A stretch of 6,629 bases of DNA from NCBI GenBank assembly GCA_023266155.1, contig JAHFRS010000065.1:1-6629 (forward strand), given 5' to 3'. The notes beneath the pieces were generated by a model, which searched no databases, was not told the DNA's origin, and worked only from the letters and a program-made list of their open reading frames with translations. Position numbers and translations under genes: made by a program. Source of the stretch: an archaeon. Lineage in GTDB: Archaea; Nanobdellota; Nanobdellia; Woesearchaeales; GW2011-AR9. The first letter of the stretch is position 1, and the number at the start of each line of letters is the position of its first letter. Below, piece after piece: positions 4,714 to 6,629 of this stretch.

Positions 4714-6426
4714 TTACCGTTCGCCTTGAGGATGCTCATGCCCCATCCCGATACGTTCATGCAAATGCCTGATATGCCGTTTTTTCTCTTCCGGCAGCTG
4801 AATCCTGCTGATGCGTAACTTCGTGATCATATTTGACACATGCTCACCACCTAAGAAATGAGGAAGGATTACATAATCAGCTCCCTGTTCATAGAGTTTT
4901 AATGCTTCATCGATGTCTGAGGCCGTTACAATGACGCTTGCTTTCAGATTGACCTCTTTCACTTTGCGAATCAGCAGAAGATTGTCAGAGACATCAGGAA
5001 CGGTGGAAATCAGCAGTTCCAGATGTTTAAGGTTCATTCGTGCCATGATTTCTTCATCCGTCACATCGCCATAAATGCTATGATGTCCCTCTTTCACCAA
5101 TTCAGAAATCACTTCCGGATTAAAATCTACGATGAGGATGCGTTTCCGTTCATCTTCTAACCCCTGCAGAATGCTATAGCCGATACGGTTATACCCACAC
5201 AGCACAATTTTTGGTTTCACTTCTGAGGGCAGATATTCCATCCCTTGAGTTGTAAAAGCATCAAACAGTTTCAATGGTTTCTGCAGCAGATTGTAAAACC
5301 AGTAGTCATACTTGATAAAATAAGAGGTTAACGACATCGTCACGAGCGCAATGACCACAATCAACGAAAACAAGTCCTGAGAGAGATGGCCCAGCAGCAG
5401 CCCTTGTGCGGCAATTACTAACGAAAATTCGCTGATTTGTGCCAGTGATAAAGCTGTATAAAAAGCGGGCTTTTTTGTGTATTTAAACAACGAGCAGATG
5501 GTCATGGTAATCAGCGGCTTGATGATTAAAACCAACCCCAACAGGATTACTAAAGGCACCCACAACCCTTTCAATGCCGCGAAGGATAGGCCCATTCCTA
5601 ACGACACAAAAAAAATCAGGGAAAAGAAATCTCGCAGGCTTTTAACTTTGCCGATGATTTCAAGATTGTAATCCAAATTTCCCAACGAAACTCCCGCGAT
5701 GAAGGCGCCCACGGCGATCGAGAAACCTAAAGCATAAAAGCCAAACGAAAAGAGGAAGCAAACTGCGAGAGACATGATCAGCAGCAGTTCCTGATGTTTC
5801 GCACAAAAGCGAAAAAGGGATGGGAACAGATACTTACTGGCAATGAAGGCGACGGCAAATAATGACAGGAATTTGAGCAGCGCCATCACCAACAGGCTGA
5901 TCTCAAAGCCATTGACCGATGTTAAGATGGAGAGGGCTAAAATAGCGATAATATCTTCCAGCAGCAGAATGCCGATGGCGATGCGCCCGTGTAAGGTATT
6001 TAATTCCCGCTGATCTGAAAAGAGTTTCATCACTACCATCGTGGAAGAGAAAGAAACCATTAATCCGATATACGCGGCTTCGATGCTCAGAAAACCCAGC
6101 AATAACGCTATCAGGTAGCCTAACACAAAGAGGATGGCAATCTGAATCGCTCCGCCGATAGTAGAGACTAAAGCCACATTTTTGAGAGCTTTGATATCCA
6201 TTTCCAGCCCGACCAGAAACAATAGGAACGCAATGCCGATGGTGGACATCGAGGCAATGACGCTGGTGTTTGTAATAAGATGTAATAGTGGTGATAATAA
6301 GATTCCTACCAGCACATAAGCGATAATCTGTGGCTGGCGCAACAGGCGGAGAATAAAAGCGGCTAAGGCTGCGAGGATCACCACAAGCCCTAGTTGGATA
6401 AAAACATCACCCGCAGCATCTATCAT
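4714..6426 (-). CDS. Kef-type CPA2 monovalent cation/proton antiporter with TrkA-N (RCK) domain
   Basis: This 570-aa membrane protein probably exchanges K+ or Na+ for H+ across the cytoplasmic membrane, in pH or osmotic homeostasis. Residues about 7-375 form the CPA2 transport domain, with roughly 11-13 hydrophobic segments. Family landmarks are FLLFLVGLEMD (68-78), FSSTMVVMKL (126-135), LLLEDIIAI (154-162, with E157-D158 at the ion-binding position) and GAFIAGVSLG (240-249). A linker (375-403) leads to a TrkA-N nucleotide-binding domain (about 404-530) with GYNRIG (411-416) and the ribose-binding acid D434 in LIVDFNPE. There is no TrkA-C domain, and the basic tail (540-570) is short. The length is normal for KefB/C relatives. 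ATG 6426 is preferred over the upstream TTG 6435, because a TATA box centred 27 nt before the ATG would make the transcript leaderless and there is no SD site. The exact ion cannot be read from the sequence. Confidence 0.93.
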   Translation of the reverse strand: MIDAAGDVFIQLGLVVILAALAAFILRLLRQPQIIAYVLVGILLSPLLHLITNTSVIASMSTIGIAFLLFLVGLEMDIKALKNVALVSTIGGAIQIAILFVLGYLIALLLGFLSIEAAYIGLMVSFSSTMVVMKLFSDQRELNTLHGRIAIGILLLEDIIAILALSILTSVNGFEISLLVMALLKFLSLFAVAFIASKYLFPSLFRFCAKHQELLLIMSLAVCFLFSFGFYALGFSIAVGAFIAGVSLGNLDYNLEIIGKVKSLRDFFSLIFFVSLGMGLSFAALKGLWVPLVILLGLVLIIKPLITMTICSLFKYTKKPAFYTALSLAQISEFSLVIAAQGLLLGHLSQDLFSLIVVIALVTMSLTSYFIKYDYWFYNLLQKPLKLFDAFTTQGMEYLPSEVKPKIVLCGYNRIGYSILQGLEDERKRILIVDFNPEVISELVKEGHHSIYGDVTDEEIMARMNLKHLELLISTVPDVSDNLLLIRKVKEVNLKASVIVTASDIDEALKLYEQGADYVILPHFLGGEHVSNMITKLRISRIQLPEEKKRHIRHLHERIGMGHEHPQGER

Positions 6427-6448
6427 GATAAACAAGGAAATCGTATGG

Positions 6449-6458
6449 TTTTATAAAT
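6449..6458 (-). promoter_or_regulatory. Archaeal TATA box of the antiporter gene
   Basis: ATTTATAAAA on the minus strand is centred about 27.5 nt upstream of ATG 6426. This is the same spacing as in the divergent promoter at 3390-3397, and it implies a leaderless or nearly leaderless mRNA. Confidence 0.6.
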
Positions 6459-6629
6459 GTTGGTTAGAAGTGTACGTGGAAAGCTGGCTAGGCCAAATAG
6501 GTGAGCCGAGAACTACCTTTGTTTATGAGAATTTATTGATGCTTTTCTTTGAGATTAACAGTCTTACTTTGGACAACGAACTTATCCAGAAAAGCACACA
6601 ATAAAGCAGCGACTTTATTGGTGCGCCAG
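6459..6629. other. Upstream flank of the antiporter gene; no convincing gene
   Basis: Beyond the antiporter TATA box I see no clear gene. On the minus strand one frame enters from the right edge and stops at TAA (complement of 6533-6535). Its 31 residues (ending NLKEKHQ) could be the C-terminus of a neighbouring gene, but a second minus frame is also open there and neither is compelling. A 59-codon plus-strand frame (6425-6604) starts at the same CATG as the antiporter and runs through its promoter, so it is probably chance. Confidence 0.3.

Noticed and set aside
6427..6435. TTG start for the antiporter giving 573 aa
   Set aside because: It lies only about 19 nt from the TATA centre, upstream of the expected transcript start. 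ATG 6426 fits better.
6425..6604. 59-codon plus-strand frame sharing the CATG with the antiporter start
   Set aside because: It runs through the antiporter TATA box, has no SD site or TATA of its own at leaderless spacing that I can see, and no recognisable motif. It is short enough to be chance.

Overview
The window looks like part of the genome of a DPANN-type archaeon, perhaps woesearchaeotal. The evidence is archaeal TATA boxes centred about 27 nt upstream of start codons, two or three probably leaderless genes, an archaeal/ER-type (Ser-His) signal peptidase with an N-terminal membrane anchor, and a NorQ/MoxR ATPase. No rRNA, tRNA or other phylogenetic marker is present, so the lineage is an inference.

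Layout, left to right. At 1-923 (minus) is a gene cut by the window edge. It encodes a soluble protein with a His-rich linker that I do not recognise. Directly upstream and translationally coupled to it (2-nt gap) is a 531-aa MoxR-like AAA+ ATPase at 926-2521 (minus), with its own TATA box and Shine-Dalgarno (SD) site. A 135-bp gap with nested inverted repeats separates it from a signal peptidase I gene at 2657-3367 (minus). That gene is divergent from a gene at 3421-4290 (plus) for a homologue of the aminoglycoside-resistance 16S rRNA m7G1405 methyltransferases (FmrO/Arm/Rmt family). The two appear to share one TATA box placed nearly symmetrically between their start codons. A Kef-type CPA2 monovalent cation/proton antiporter with a C-terminal TrkA-N (RCK) domain at 4714-6426 (minus) faces the methyltransferase. 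The last ~200 bp hold its promoter and no convincing gene.

The methyltransferase and antiporter genes converge. The 423 bp between them are almost entirely one element of about 384 bp. It has 24-bp imperfect terminal inverted repeats (21/24), is flanked by an 8-bp direct repeat (CATCTGCC), and contains two further strong foldback halves. It has the structure of a MITE inserted into an original gap of about 30 bp.

How the genes work together: only the ATPase and its His-rich neighbour look like a functional pair, by analogy with MoxR ATPases and their partner proteins. The peptidase, methyltransferase and antiporter seem to be independent housekeeping or stress functions. The most notable items are the Rmt-like methyltransferase in an apparently archaeal setting, the MITE-like element, and the ATPase/His-rich protein pair.
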